A stretch of 60,000 nucleotides of DNA from Cryptomeria japonica (GCF_030272615.1 NC_081414.1:812301069-812361068); one strand, 5' to 3'; positions 43,121 to 57,000 are shown, counted from the first letter of the stretch. The notes: a model not told the origin generated them from the letters alone. A program made the numbers and translations.

Positions 43121-46100
43121 CTCCCCCTTAATATTAATAGGGGATTACATGTCAATTTCCATAAAAGGAAAAATGAAGTACCCCAGTTATGTAGGTCCTC
43201 TTTGACAGTGATAAATAGGGACACAAATATATTCCAACATGAAGATCAGGCATTCCATACTACATGAAGGTCATCTTGTCACAATTTATAATCCCAATGT
43301 TTTAAAAATGATGCTATGAGGTCTTAAAATATTTATTGGAGCTACGGTCTCCTCAAATAAGCCTCTCCCTAGGTTCATTACATAGTTCCCGTAGGACTTA
43401 ATACAAGTGTGCCCATAAGACTTAATACAATGCTTTTACAAGAGAAAGATTTAGAAGGAGAAAAAATTTAGAATATGCTCATAGGATTTAATATCAAATG
43501 TGCCTAGAGGAATTACTAATGCCTACCTGCATTATTAAAACAAAAAGGACTTACATATGCCTATTTGTAGGCTTGAAGGACTTACTAATGCCTATATAGG
43601 CCTTATTTCATACCTATTAGGACATATGTCTACTCGTAGGATTTAAAACTAGGATTTAGCCACTAGGTGGTGTCATTGACATGCACACTCCCCCTCTATG
43701 CCATCACCTAAGGCCAAACATTATTTGAATTTGGAGCATAAAGTGCATAAATGTCTTATGCCTATTATGTCTTACATCAAGGATCTAGCCACTAGGTTGT
43801 GTCATGTACACTCCCCCTTAATGGAATCACCTAAAATCAATCACTTGCACAGAGAATTTCAAAGGGATGACTAAAATTCCAATATATGGTACTTGTCCAT
43901 GATCTTCAAGGTTTCTTTATTATAGAATAATTTTACTCTAGTGAGGTGCCCATGATCTTCAAGGTGTCTTTATTATAGAATTGTTTCACTTGAGTGGGGT
44001 GCCCATGATCTTCAATATTCAGTTTGACTTTTAGAAATGATATTCTCTAAAAAGAGCAAAGTAACTTCAAGTAAGATGGTTCTTTTACATGTATCCAAAT
44101 GGAACTCTTCCATAAATCTTCAAGGCCATATTGATTCTTCATGAGCTACATTCATATTTTTCCCATTTGATTCAAAGACATATAGAAGATAGTCTTCTTA
44201 TGAAAGTATTGCACCCTCCATGTAATAGCACTTGCACCATATGTTTTTAAGGCATAACCTCGCCATAGAAGAAACAATATAGTTAGTAACATAGTAATCA
44301 ATTAAACTTGATTTTTTGGTGCAAAGAAAGAGCATAATATTATGAATTTGTCATTTTCCAAAGATGATACAATGTTCCTCATAAATTTAAAATATAATCC
44401 AATGATTATTATCAAGGAGATCAACATATATTTTCATAAGCATAAGCATGAATAATTTAGAGGAATAGACATACTAATACATATAGTAATGATCCATAAA
44501 CAAAATAGGCAACAAGTGAGCTATTCTTTCCAAGTTTGTTCCCCAAATAGTTTATAAGGGCGATAGCCACCTATTATAAATAGTATGATTGAAAAAAATG
44601 GATCAAAATAAAAAATAAAACAGTAGATCTCTTTGATCTCTGAAAAAAAAAAAAAAAAGATAACAATAAATTTTTAATCTACTTATGCAACTTTAATAGC
44701 CTTTATATTTCATGGATAAATATTTTATCCTCTATCCATGGATAAATAGATGATCATTCTAACAGTTTGATAGTAAAGCATTTGTTCATAAAATATACAT
44801 CAAGTAGGATATTTTATCAATGTAATCCTCTATAAAATTATTGGGAGATAAATAATAATGTTCCTTCCCTTTGTCTTAATCAGTGCATGAGTCTTTTTGC
44901 AATGCAACTTAGAACACTATTATACCAATAATTTGGAAGGACAACTTGAAAAAAGGAATTGGTGACTAGATGCACCAAAAGTATTTAAACATTATATGGA
45001 AGGATCAACACCATTCGTTATTAGGTTCTTTCTTATTTGTTCATGTATCATCAACAATGATTTATAAGAAGATATCATAAAAATTAAAAAGAGACATTAT
45101 TATATCCACCTATACTAAATGACTATCAAAAGATATTATAAATCACCTTTATAAGGAAATTATGAAGTATCAACACTTATAATGGATGATCTAGAAAAGT
45201 ACAAGTCTACATTATCTCTTATAACATTATGAAACCCTCCTTGACAATATTATTCATATATACATAATCTTACATTAATAATAGACAATGTGCTTTAAGA
45301 TGGAGCATTGCCATGCAAAAGACTCGGTCTATAGACCAAGGCAACATAGTGCCCTTGTACATATGGAGTTATTAGACATTCAAAGATGTTGAATGTCAAG
45401 GTTGTACAAATGTTCATCATAATTGTCTTAAATTAGGTTCATTGTTATAGAGATAGACTAAGTCGAACTCCTGACCCCATTCCCAAATAGCTACATTGTA
45501 AGAGGAAATTAAAGAAGACATTTGTTGACCCACAAAAAGGATATTTATCAAAATTAAGAAGTGCATCACATTATTCATGAATGAGGTACAACTCAGAGGT
45601 GAATATTGACATACAAACAAAAGCCAAATGCTTTCAACCATAAGTGTTACAAAATAATTTTAAAAAAGGATTGAAAAGAATAAGCCAACAGTATAAGTTG
45701 TATACTCTATTTATTGAGAGTTCTTTGGAAGCATTCATGTTCTCATAAGGCTTATAAATGTGAATGATAAATGACAAAATCATTACAGAGAACTACATAA
45801 GTTACTTGTGCAACAAAGTAACAAAAACCCAAACTGAGAGGTTGGCAACAAAGTCCGATTTGGAGGATTTCAAATGTTTTAAGTTGGTGAGTGCTCTCTT
45901 TTTTATATCTATTAAAGACATACTTGAATACATGAGAAAGGGGGAAAATAAGAATGATTAAAGGGTCTGAGATGGGTGTAGTAATGATGACTACTAAAGA
46001 GGCCTACAAAATTCCAAAATAAACATGTTCAAACTATGTCTAGGAATGCCTATTATAGTGGAATTTGAATCAAGGAAGTCTGTGAAAGGAACAACCAAGA

Positions 46101-47362
46101 ACATAGATATTATGTGTGGCTTGACTTCCAAACAAATGACAATAATGAGAACCATTAAGAATTCTATAAAAAGAAAAACACTGTCAAATAAATCCAAACA
46201 TCGAACAGTTTATTAAGGTTGCTCGAGATATCATTAAACACTCTGGTTGTCATCCATATTTAAAGCTAATATTATCTCCTTTATGGGCATCCTTATAAGG
46301 AGAACTATGTGTTTGACATTATGAGCAAAACCAACATAGAATAAAAGAATAGATGTTTCCAATTAACTTCTTTATTTTCCTTATGAATCTATAATACACA
46401 TACTCTAGAGTGTTCTTGATTGGCAAACAATTATATACTTGGATAGGTATCAATTGATATGTTGGGAAATATCATGCCAAAGATTGTGACTTATTTACAT
46501 TCGATCGGTTGCAAAGAGAGCCCTTTTTATTATTATAAGAATGAGTACTAGTTCCTTGAGTAATATAAGTACACAAACTTTTATGAAGATAAGAAATTCA
46601 ACACAGATGAGGGCTTCAATAAGTGATTCAACTTATTTTAATATTTCATTTGAGGACTCTTATTTAAATGATGGTTTGATTAAGTTTATACTTAACAAAT
46701 TTAAATATAAAGATAAATTATAATGTTGATTGAATATGGTAATATATATTTTTCATATTCTTTCATTAAAAATATGGCAATGGTCTTATATCAATTGTGA
46801 TCAAGAGCTATGAATTTTATTTTCCTTTTATAAGTTGAAAAATAAATTTTTGGCTTTTATAAAGACATTGAATTTAATAAAGACTTCATGAATTCAATTT
46901 TAAGGTTAAATAAATGAAAAGCTCATGTTTCTAACCATTATATCAAGTTATATTTTTGATAATTTATAATCTCACATATCTCTCTAAAGAGAAACAACAT
47001 CCAACTTTCTATACAGTTGACACTTAAAAAAAGGTTTTGTAACTATGTACTTCTCTTATAAGGGAATAATTTTGAGTTAATAAGAGTATTAAATTTGATG
47101 TTATTAAAATATATATGTTATACTTTTACAATCTTATGCTATGTGAAAATTAAAAAATTTGAAAATATCACTTATAAAAATGAATAGTTAGAATTTGCTT
47201 AGTTGGCCTTTATAAATTGAATTTAAATGAATGGAGAAGGCATACTAAATACATAGCACAATTGGCCTTGCACGTGTGTTGATTTAGCATAAATACATTT
47301 TCCATCAGGTTTTATATGTCTTCTACTATAACCTATAAAAATGATTAGTACTAGCCTAACCT
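43121..47362. other. Element IV interior, non-coding
   Basis: Starts with the polypurine tract complement CTCCCCCTTAA (43121-43131). Words like CACTCCCCCTCTATGCCATCACCTAAGG recur near 43690 and 43810, and CCATGATCTTCAAGG-type words repeat at about 43910, 43950 and 44005. Only short open frames (45417-45641, 45764-45961) with no motif. An A16 run lies near 44645. Confidence 0.7.
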
Positions 47363-47374
47363 GCTCTGATACCA
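47363..47374 (-). other. Element IV primer-binding site
   Basis: Minus strand reads TGGTATCAGAGC directly inside the 5' LTR. Confidence 0.93.
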
Positions 47375-47772
47375 TGTTAGAAATTAGGATAGCATCATTT
47401 TATTAAAACACTTACAAATATAGTCTATCATAAAATAGACTTGAACCTGGGGACATTCCTCCAATACTTCCACATGGTCAATAATACCTCTTGTGCATAG
47501 TGATGTAACTCACCATAAAACTCTAAATTCACAAAACTCTCAAATGAGAGAGAACCTCCTTAAGTATAGGAGAAAGGTTGCCTTCACTAGTCACACCTTT
47601 TCAATAAGCCCCAATCATAAATACTTAATAATCTAATATTTATTAAATTATAATTATTTCAAATGGGATATGCCTATAAAGCATATCATATATAAGGTTT
47701 TATAACCTTATATTAGAACATTATATATAAATGTTATTAGGATGTGACCCCTAATAACATTATGTTCTAACA
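47375..47772 (-). repeat. Element IV 5' LTR (398 bp)
   Basis: TGTTAGAAATTAGG…ATGTTCTAACA. The terminal TGTTAGAA and TTCTAACA form a short inverted repeat, and a 9-bp stem (47733-47758) lies near the end. Confidence 0.9.
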
Positions 47773-47812
47773 AAAATACTGAGGCATATCAACCAAGCAA
47801 CAACATAGTGAG
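47773..47812 (+). pseudogene. Coiled-coil pseudogene, end of the left exon
   Basis: AAAATACTGAGGC… continues the frame broken at 42738 (NTEAYQPSNNIV) and ends AG before the GT of the intron. Confidence 0.65.
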
Positions 47813-48016
47813 GTAATTAATATTATTTTTTTTGTTATTTTGATGTTCTACATTTTTATCTAGCCTCACAGAGATTGGAAGATTTACAGATTTTTTAGTG
47901 GACAATATAAATCCAGAAGTTTTCTTCTCAAATAGATATTTAAACATCATATTATTTTAGAGAGTGTGCATTGACATGTTTTTGTTATCAACTAATATTC
48001 TTAATTGCTATTTCAG
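47813..48016 (+). other. Retained intron of the coiled-coil pseudogene (204 bp)
   Basis: Begins GTAATTAATATT and ends TGCTATTTCAG, a T-rich tract with canonical GT…AG. The coding sense resumes right after it, so the copy came from genomic DNA, not from a spliced RNA. Confidence 0.65.
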
Positions 48017-48390
48017 ACTGACGAGGGATTCAAACAACTGAAAGAAGAACTTAAAGCCAAACCTTTACTTGTCAAGACTCTATGGGAAAAATTATGTTCC
48101 AATGCGGCTGATCTTGGAGTTCTTGAGGATGAAGTTACAACATTGAAAGACTACATGGTAGGCTCAAAGAACTGACATTTTTAAGAGGAGAGATACCCAA
48201 AGTTTCAGAAGAAAGGGATGGATTTGACCAAGATGCAGAACAACCTACCATGCAAAACATTAAACTCAGTGCTGAAGTGGGACTGCATAAAATGAGAGTA
48301 AAGGAACTAGATGAAGATGTTCTAGTTAAGGAAGGACAGTTATCGGTTTTACAAGAAAGCCTAAATGCAAAGTTTTGTAGAAAACAGTAG
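48017..48390 (+). pseudogene. Coiled-coil pseudogene, last exon(s)
   Basis: TDEGFKQLKEELKAKPLLVKT, LWEKLCSNAADLGVLEDEV; then, after a shift near 48160, GRLKELTFLRGEIPKVSEER, KLSAEVGLHKMRVKELDEDV and LVKEGQLSVLQESL, ending at tandem TAG codons at 48388. The order fits the C-terminal end of the At2g39300-like family, apparently with an internal deletion near 48150. Confidence 0.62.
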
Positions 48391-48471
48391 TAGTGTTTGG
48401 TTTCATTACTTTTTGTGTTGACACACATTTTTCAACATTGGTGGTTGTATTCTAGTTCTCACAGGTGTAAC

Positions 48472-48591
48472 ATAGCTGATTTTTCATTTAGCAAGAAATC
48501 CTTTAATGTATAGTGAATTTTTATTTTTAATATAGCTGATTTTTCATTTAGCAAGACATCCTTAAATGTACAGTGAATCTGTATTTTTAAT
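48472..48591 (+). repeat. Exact-period 60-bp tandem duplication
   Basis: 48472-48531 and 48532-48591 (ATAGCTGATTTTTCATTTAG… each) differ at about five of 60 positions, without indels. Confidence 0.93.
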
Positions 48592-51177
48592 TTTTTAATT
48601 TGAAGATTATATTAGAGGCATTGTGAGATATCAATATTAATATTAATTAAAATAAAAAATTAGTAGGTAAATCTGACCGGAAGTTGAAAAGGGGTTTTGT
48701 TTCTCTTATATTATGAAATCTCTGGATTTTTTTTTATGATGTTATTCTAAACTTACTTTCTGTGTTAAAAAGTTTGATTTAATGGTGCTTCAAATCTTAG
48801 CATGTTTTCCTATTCAAATCAGATTACATAATACCATAAATCTATAAGGAAAAGGAATGCTTGAGTACATAAAATCCATTAAATTTTAAGGATTGAAAAC
48901 TCTCATGCTCGTAAGAGGAATTGGTTGAGCAGTTTTAAGCGAAGACATTTGGATATTGGAGATGACTGATGGGATATTTCTTTCTAGTGTTTGAGTCGTG
49001 AAAGCATCCAGAGTCTGAGAAAGGTGGCTTTTTAATAATAAATTAATATTTCGCTGATCTGATTTATGATAAATAAATTAAACAGTGGCATTCAGTGGGC
49101 TGATAAAGAAAAATATTTGTAACGACAACTCAAAAGAATCCAAATTCACACACAATTTTCTTTTTCAAAACATGAATCATGATAACAAGTAGCATACAAT
49201 TAGAGTAGCAATAATTTAACAAGGTAATAACTCATAATGTAAGTTACATTATAAATGATATTGAAGCTAAACAAATAGCAATACCTAGAAGCATACTTTA
49301 TGAGTTCTGTGAGGTAGTGTAAGCTTCTTATCCATAGTTCTTTTTTTATCATTTAAGATGCAATGTGAACCCTCCATAACGGTTTAGTCTCTATCCACCC
49401 CTCCAAGCGGATTTTGTGGCTCATGGTGAGACAGAGACACTGATTCAGTCTACCTCTAAAGACCAAACACCTAATTTGTTTACTAACTCAAGGTTCAAGT
49501 ACCTAAAACATGCCAATCCACACTAAGAGATTACTTAAGTTGTTGTCTATCCATTCCCATTAGAAATTCTCTTTTCCCTGCAGTCCATTGGATGACTAAG
49601 CAACCGAGACATCCATCATCGGCATGTAGCTGGCCCCAGGCCCACATCCTCCTGGCAGAATCCGTCCATTTTCCCTAGGTCATCATGGCTATCCATCGCC
49701 TGCATGCAACTGGCCGAATCCATCCACTATCTAGGCATACGGCTAATAGTTTACCAGCACAATACGCTCCTTTATTATTGTCAATCTCGAGCGGGTAAGC
49801 TTATCTCAAATAGATCATAGGATTTATGGTGATCACCTTAGATAGAGAGGACTTGTCTACGTCTCTGAGGAATACTATCCTCTACCTATGCCCTTGTAGG
49901 GTCCTAACTCTATCCATTGTTGTAAAAGTCAGCGCCTGTACTTGCTTAGTACTGTAATTGGAAAGAGAATTCTAAATTGGGGTAGATAGTTTTCCAACTA
50001 GCCTCTTCCATAGCTAAGTTTAAGATTTCTAGAATTGTTGCAATATGGAATTTTCATTGGGTCACTCTTACCCAAGGTATTATACCAAATTCCAGCCAAT
50101 AGTAGACTCCCAGATAGTCTAAAGAAAGCTAACAAGGTCAACAACTCGCGGGTCTCTCAGCAAATTCTTGCTACTTCCCTTCACTTGGGTTAAACTAATG
50201 TAGCTAGTCTAAGACTACTTTCAGCATTGGTTGGTCAGCTAGAATGCTAAGGATAAGTTAGAGTATGGGCTTACTGGCCTCAGGGGCAATCAAGGATCAT
50301 AACTTTAATCAATTCATTTTATTGTATTTTTAAATATATTTATATTCTTTATACTGCTCTCGCATTCCATATAGTTTTAGCGGTTTCCACTTAAGGTTTA
50401 CTTGTAAAGATCGTTCTCGTTAATCTTTTCTTCGAGTTCACTATACTTTTAATAGTTACCCTTCTGAACATATAGTCAAATATACGTAGTTTATGGTTTC
50501 ACTATAGAAATTATATTGTTCTCGTTTATCATCTTAAATGAACTCCCCAATAAATAACTAAGGTTGCTAAAAATTAAGATTTTGGTTCCCAACAAGCTAT
50601 GGCCTGAATTTAAGTTATTTGATATTATTTAAAGAGGCTATAGGTAATTACATTACACTATGCTGTCCAGACACATGAGGAGCTGCTAAAAATGCACTGG
50701 ATGTGGTTTTAAGTTATGAGTTTCAGCATAGAGAGATTAAGCTCAATAAAGGGTGTTGACTCTTTTAATGTTGTCTATAATTTATGATGAGATTACTCAC
50801 TCGCTTAAGTATGCTATGAGCCTAAAATGATTGATTTTACCCATGCATGAGTAATTTTGTTCTAATCCCTTATCTTAGCTCTAATGGCGAAGATGTTTCT
50901 GGGTTACTCACTTATATTGGATATTCAAACAAGAAATGAAATTGGAAAATAGAATGTCTAATATTGTATCAACAACCAAAGATAATATACATGGTTAACT
51001 TAGGCATTGGCTTTTAAAGTGAGCTAGAAGGTGGACTTACAAAGGAAATTATACTTTTGGAGTTTGTTCTTTTTATTTTATTCTGAAAGAAAATATATCT
51101 TATAAGAACAACCTAAGGGAAATGCTTCAGCAAAGAGTGCCTGGAGCTATTTTACATATAAATTTGAAGGATTCAGG

Positions 51178-51377
51178 CAACTCCCAAGCAAGAATTCTAC
51201 TTGCTTCACATGCCCCTATCCTTGTGCTTTCCCCAAATTTTATTTTCTTCCAAACTCCCCTTTTTTTTTCAAGCAACTCCCAGACAAGATCATGCTGGAT
51301 GAATTCTACTTGCTTCACATGCCTATCCTTGTGCTTTCCCCAAGTTTTATTTTCCTTACTCCCCTTTCTTTTTGCAG
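51178..51377 (+). repeat. Imperfect tandem duplication, about 100 bp
   Basis: CAACTCCCAAGCAAGA and CAACTCCCAGACAAGA start two copies that share GAATTCTACTTGCTTCACAT, CCTATCCTTGTGCTTTCCCC and ACTCCCCTTT. One copy has about 12 extra bases. Confidence 0.88.
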
Positions 51378-53325
51378 TCAAGGGGTTGTGGGGTTTTAAT
51401 AATGGCGTGGCACTCTAGATTTATCCATTCTTTGACATTGAAGTGCCCCTCAAACATGGTTTCCATGTTGTTTTAATCGCATGACTTCCTCTAGCAGAGT
51501 GCACGGCTACCCTCCCAGCCTCACACCCCTCTCTCCATAAATGGGAGTTGTCTCTCATGTGTGGAAAAATGAAAAACAAACCGCTTTATTATGTTTTATT
51601 GTTATTTCTCATAATTCCTCCTCTAACCATATGTTATTAATTAATTTTTTTTTTTTAAAGTTGAGCACCCATGCTAGTTATATGCATAATTTGGCTATAG
51701 ATAAAATTTAAGTTACATTTATTTATTTTTACTTATTTATTTATATTTAGTTTTTCTTTATTTTATGTTTTTATTGTATTTATACTTATCTGTAATCCAA
51801 TCATATATATATATATATATGCATTATATTAGTATCCTTTTTTTTATAACAAATTTTATATATATATATATCATTCTTTAATAAACTTTTAATTCAATGT
51901 CTCTAAATAATAAATATCAAGTTTATTATAAATGTCTCCAAAACACTCAGAAACAATTAAGTAGTCACGGTTCACTTCCTAGGCAAGTTGAACCTTAGGT
52001 GGAAAAAACTTACTTTCAAGGTATAGATGTTATATCGACAATACTGATAGCCTGTGTCTCACCACCGGTTCACAGAATCCACTCTACCGTGCACCTCAAG
52101 TACCTGCAACCAACCATCAAACTCACACAACTCCACAAATTTGTCAAGTCAGGTTAGTAATAAAACATATAATCAAAGCATTAATTAGCAAAACATCATA
52201 ATATCAAAACATTCATTAATAGTAGCATTAAGATTTTATAACCATCACACACATGCATTCATGAGTTCACATAGTCATAGTTTAATCACAAAGTCCATCC
52301 CTAGTCCAAATTAACAAGGGGCTAGGGGTCCAACAACAAAATTAATTAGGTTTCTAGGGGATATTACAATCTTTTCTTTGGCTAGTAATGCAGACTAAAT
52401 TCTTACAGTGGATAACCTTTAGAACAGATGCCCCAATTAATCTCATACAATTTATATTGCATAGAGTCATTTCTCAAGTCAAACATAAGCCATTTTTGTG
52501 TAATGAGTCATTGTGTAATCCCTATATTCGACACAAATGAACACTATGCCTTTTAGACTCTAATTAGTGTCATTGCATAGGCACCAAAAGATTCATAGAG
52601 CTCATATGCAAGAAAAACATAATAAATTGTCACCAGCACAAAAATGGTGAAAATGATTGAAATGAGGTGCTTGTGTATAATTTTCTCAAACTTTCAAAAG
52701 TGGCAGAGATGATTCAAATGAGGTATGTGTAAACAATTTGCCCAAAATTCCAAAAGTGGCAAAAGCCTTTGTTTGTCCAAATTGCCAAAAATGACAAGAT
52801 GTAAAGGATGTCAAAAAGTGCAATTTTGGTTATAAGGCTGGAAAGTGACATATGACCCCCAAAGTATTTGGTATGAAATTTATAGAAATTAAAAAATAGA
52901 CGAAAAAACCATGAAAGCAGGGATGTTATTACTTTTAAGAAAAGATGTCGTTTGTAAAATAAAAACAATGATCTAGATTCTTGAGTTATGAAAGGGATTT
53001 TTAAATAATTTGTTTGGAACATCTCTATAAGTTTTAAGATCAAATTATTTTGTGGATTTATAATAGTGATAAACTGCTAGATTTCAAGCTTTCAAATTGA
53101 AACTTGCCTAGGTTAAAGAATCACTTTGTAGAGATAAAATTATGAGACTACCCGGGATGTTGTTTTTGTCCTAGGTGCAGTGATTGAAGTTTCTAAATAG
53201 CTATTTCTAGATAATTTTTTAGAAGGATTATTTTGGAACTTTAAATGTTTTGTTGAAATATATTTGAAGACTTTATTATTTTAGACATTTTATTTTGGAC
53301 AATTTTGTGTGTTTTTTATTTTTAT

Positions 53326-54000
53326 GAATAGGCCTTCTCTATTAATTAAAAATATTAAAGTACATATTCACAAAAAAAAAGCCAGGGGATACAAGATCAC
53401 CCCGCGAGAGTTAAATAGCCCAAGGTTGGAACCATAAAACCATCAACTATTCATCAAAAAATATAATGCGCACAACCCAGAGAAAGCCATCTTAGGTGGC
53501 CAAAGAAGTGGCAACCGAGGGGGGGATCTTGATCATCCTTTTTACCCCATACATTAGCGGGGCCAAGGGTCAGGTACAGAAGGGACCACCCATCTTCTTA
53601 TTTTTCTTTTTCTTATCCATCTTCTCCTTCCTCCCTCTTGGAAGGCGAAAAAGCCAAGGCCAAGTGAGGAAACCACTTGGAGGAAGTGGCAATAGGCCAC
53701 GCAAAACCAACTTCGGTATCAAGCCAAATGGAACCACTAGGAGACGAGGGGGCAGGAGCAATAGAAGGCCTCCCAAAGGTAGAGCCATGACATAGAGGAG
53801 AGGTCAAGTGGCGCCTCCATGCATCATGTCCCCCACCCAAGGAGCAGTGAGCGACCTAGGACCGCGAGTTCTATGAACAGAGAGCGGTTGGCGGAAGTAG
53901 AGTCCGATGACACTTTGATAGCCATACAAGGGGCATTTCCCCAATGTTGTAAGAGCTCCTGTAGGTGGGCCACCTCTAAAGCCACTTTATTAGCTTGAAC
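53326..54000 (-). other. LINE 3' region
   Basis: Holds the end of ORF2 (not recognisable) and a 3' untranslated region with a T-rich end. Overlapping open frames here (53496-53840, both strands) are Gly/Pro/Lys-rich and not supported as genes. Confidence 0.6.
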
Positions 54001-57000
54001 CTAGATCTGCATTATCACATTATTATAAATACATGCCTTAGTGTACATAGAAACCTTAATATCCAGAGAGTTGTGAGTAAATAAAATAATATTTTTATCT
54101 TTCCAAAGAGTAAATAAGATCTCCATCTTGAAAGCATGCCATATTTGGGAAAAATTAAAGGGCATTCTGGGTGAGTCACGCAGCAAGGCTATGTGCCAAG
54201 AAAAGGGTTTTGGCCAGCCCCAATATTGTTGAGCTCTTCTTCAGAACCAAAAAATATGGATGAAAGTTTCTGGTTGCCCACAAAAAGGGCATTTGGGGTC
54301 AGGACCCCCAAATGTTTAAGTCTGGGACCCAAAGGAAGCCTCTGAAAAAGAACACACCAAGAAAAGTGATTAATCTTGGGTTCCGTGATGGCAAACCAAA
54401 TGGTAAGAAACCAAAGTCTCTACATTTTCTGAGAAGACTACAAATGCCACCGTTGGTTAAGAATGGTGAGCATAGGCAAATGTGGCACCAACTAGTGATA
54501 ACCCATCTTGGGTTTATAGCTAGAAAGAGGAGTCCAAGGATACCACTTCCAATTCTTGCACCATGTCTTGACAGACTAAATGCCAAGCTTATGCAACATG
54601 TGTGAAGGTAATATCGAGACAAGTAGGTCATATGTCTGTCGATCTGGGCAAGATAGACAAAATCAGACTTGGAGGTCATCCCATAACCAAAAGCTCATAG
54701 TAGCCCTAGAGTACATATTCTTGGGCATTCTAGTGCCACATTTGTGAAAATGAAAATCTCTAACACCCTAGATCTTAGCAAGGGGGAGCCCTCGTAAATG
54801 AAAAAGAGGCGACCACTAGAGGTTTTGCTGATTCATGGATAGGCCATCCCGAAATCCATCTCTGACCCACCAAAACCAAGGCTTAACAGCTTCCCAGGCT
54901 CTCTAGATGCCCTTGACAACAAAAGTGCCTTGGATCTGAATTGGGTCTTTCATAATAAGAAGGGTTTGAAAGCCAATCCCCTTCCAAGAAGGTCTATTGA
55001 TAGGAAAATATGAAGAAATGCAATGTCTATGAATAATTTTTCAAGCCTCATCACCAAATAAGGCTCTAATGACCCATTTGGCACACAAAGAAAGACCCTA
55101 CTTCTGGGTGGAAAGAAGACCAAGCCCTCTAGACTCCCTGGGTAGGCAATAATACTACTCCAAGGTGACTCTGTGGAACCCATGATGATCAGCTCCAGAG
55201 GCCCAAAGAAAGTCCCACAATAACTTTTCCAACTTCATGTAAGAGGCCTTGGAAGGAGCCCGAGATGAATAATAATAAACATGGGTGACAGCCAAAACTT
55301 TAGAGCAAATTTAAAATTTGCTAGCCAAAGAGAGACTTAGTGACCAATATGCTAACTTCTTCTCAATCCTCGCTAAGACAATATTCCAAAGGTCCATGGG
55401 AAAATCTAGAAAGGAAAAAGGAATGCTTAGAAAGCAAAAAAATTCTTCGTGTTGTAACCACTTCCAGCCATACTAAAGAATCCAAGGTGGAGCTAGAAGG
55501 AAATATTGCCTGTAGCATTGAGTCTTGTGCCATTGTATATCTAAACCAGAGGCTAAAAAAAAGTGGAAAGATACTGAAGCGATGCCTTAACATCTTCCTC
55601 CTCTTCAATGAGAGTGAGAAAGGAGTCATCTGTAGAATGACCATTGATAAGTTGAGCAGGTGACTCAGGTAGGGAAATTCCTCTGACACGACCAGCAGAG
55701 ATTGCATTAGAAAGTAAATACCCAAAACCTTCAGTAGTAAGAAAATACAAGGAGCCATAGGACAACCTTGGTGAATAGATCTGAAAAGGCCAAAAGCTTC
55801 AAACTAGTTGCTATTAATGGTGATGCAAGTAGAAACATCCCTAAAAAGAATCTATTTAGACTCAATGACTCTAGGGCCGAAAATAAGGGCTTTGACCATG
55901 GAAAATATGAAAGGCCACTAAATACAATCATAAGCTTTAGCAAAATCAATCTTTAGAAAATTTTCCCACTGATTGGAGTGTCGAGCCCATTTCATACCTT
56001 CCCAGATAGCAATAATATTGTCTAGGATGAAGCCAAACTTGATAAATCTAGTCTGCTCTGGTCTAACAATCAAAGGCATGATGTGACAAATCTTGAGAGC
56101 CAAGGCTTTGGCAATGATCTTGCTAGAGACATTGAGAAAAGCAATAGGCCTCCAATTACAAATATCCTCTCGATATCCAGCCTTAGGGATAGACTTAATG
56201 TTACCTTTGTTGATAATTTTTCCCACAGACTGGGAATGAAAGGGTTCAAGGTAGACCTTATTAAGGTCAGGGCAAACACAAGGCTAGAGAGCCTTATAGA
56301 ATTCACAGGGGAAGCCATCGCACGCAAGGTCCTTATCATCTGCCATAGAAAAGATAACTTCCTTGAGGTCATTAATGGTAATCATTTTATCACAAAACAT
56401 TTCTTGAACCTCTAAAAGTCACCTGGGCACAACAACTAAGAAATCCTTCAAGGCTTCATCATTGGCAGGAAAACTTCCCTGCGAAGTGAACACCTTCTCA
56501 TAGTGTCGAACAAAGGATTGAAGAATGTCTTGAATCATAGTGAGAATAGATTTTCCTTCCCTAATTCTACTAATCCCCATAGAGGTATGAAGAGCACATA
56601 GAGATAGAAAAAATTCTTTTGAAGCTTTGTCACCCACCTTAAGTCAATGGAGTCTAGCTTTGATCTGACCTCCTCTGGCACAATAATTATCTACAATTTG
56701 TTTATGGTGCTAAATCTGAGCAAACCAAACTTGTAGATCTGTGTTGAAGGGATTTCAAGCCAAATCTTTAGTGGAAGCATGAAGGTCCTTGGTAATTGCA
56801 TCATACGAATGCCTACGGTACATAGAAAGTTGTCTACCATAAATGTAGAGAAATCTTGCAGTGCGAGTAATGGTAGAATTTTACCATGTAATCCAACTTC
56901 TAGGTTGATGTGGCCTGAGTTCCAAATTCCAAACCCTTATCATGTGGGCCATAGTGGCTTGATGATGCAAAAATGATGCATTGAGGAAGAAATGCATCTT

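Larger units (their letters stand above)
42739..47772 (-). mobile_element. Element IV: LARD-type LTR element without coding capacity (5.0 kb)
   Basis: Related LTRs at about 42739-43120 and 47375-47772, a perfect primer-binding site and a polypurine tract in minus orientation. Flanks CAAAT (left) and AAAAT (right) are near-identical duplications. The interior (about 4.25 kb) holds no Gag or Pol motif on either strand. It splits one exon of the coiled-coil pseudogene: codons on both sides continue (MAQ before, NTEAYQP after). The primer-binding site is the copia initiator-Met type. Confidence 0.87.
48391..53325. other. Gene-free stretch
   Basis: AT-rich DNA with a moderately GC segment at 49330-50300. 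Holds two tandem duplications (listed) and (AT)n tracts near 51803-51820 and 51857-51871. Open frames at 51122-51418 and 52714-53043 have no motif. I found no LTR pair, although the non-AT-rich segment 49330-50300 looks like an unrecognised old repeat. Confidence 0.5.

Noticed and set aside
43121-47362. Possible hidden gag or pol in element IV
   Set aside because: I looked for DSG, HxD/DDE, YVDD and CCHC words in both strands and found none.
53496-53840. Overlapping open frames on both strands near the LINE 3' end
   Set aside because: Gly/Pro/Arg/Lys-rich with no family; position fits LINE 3' sequence.
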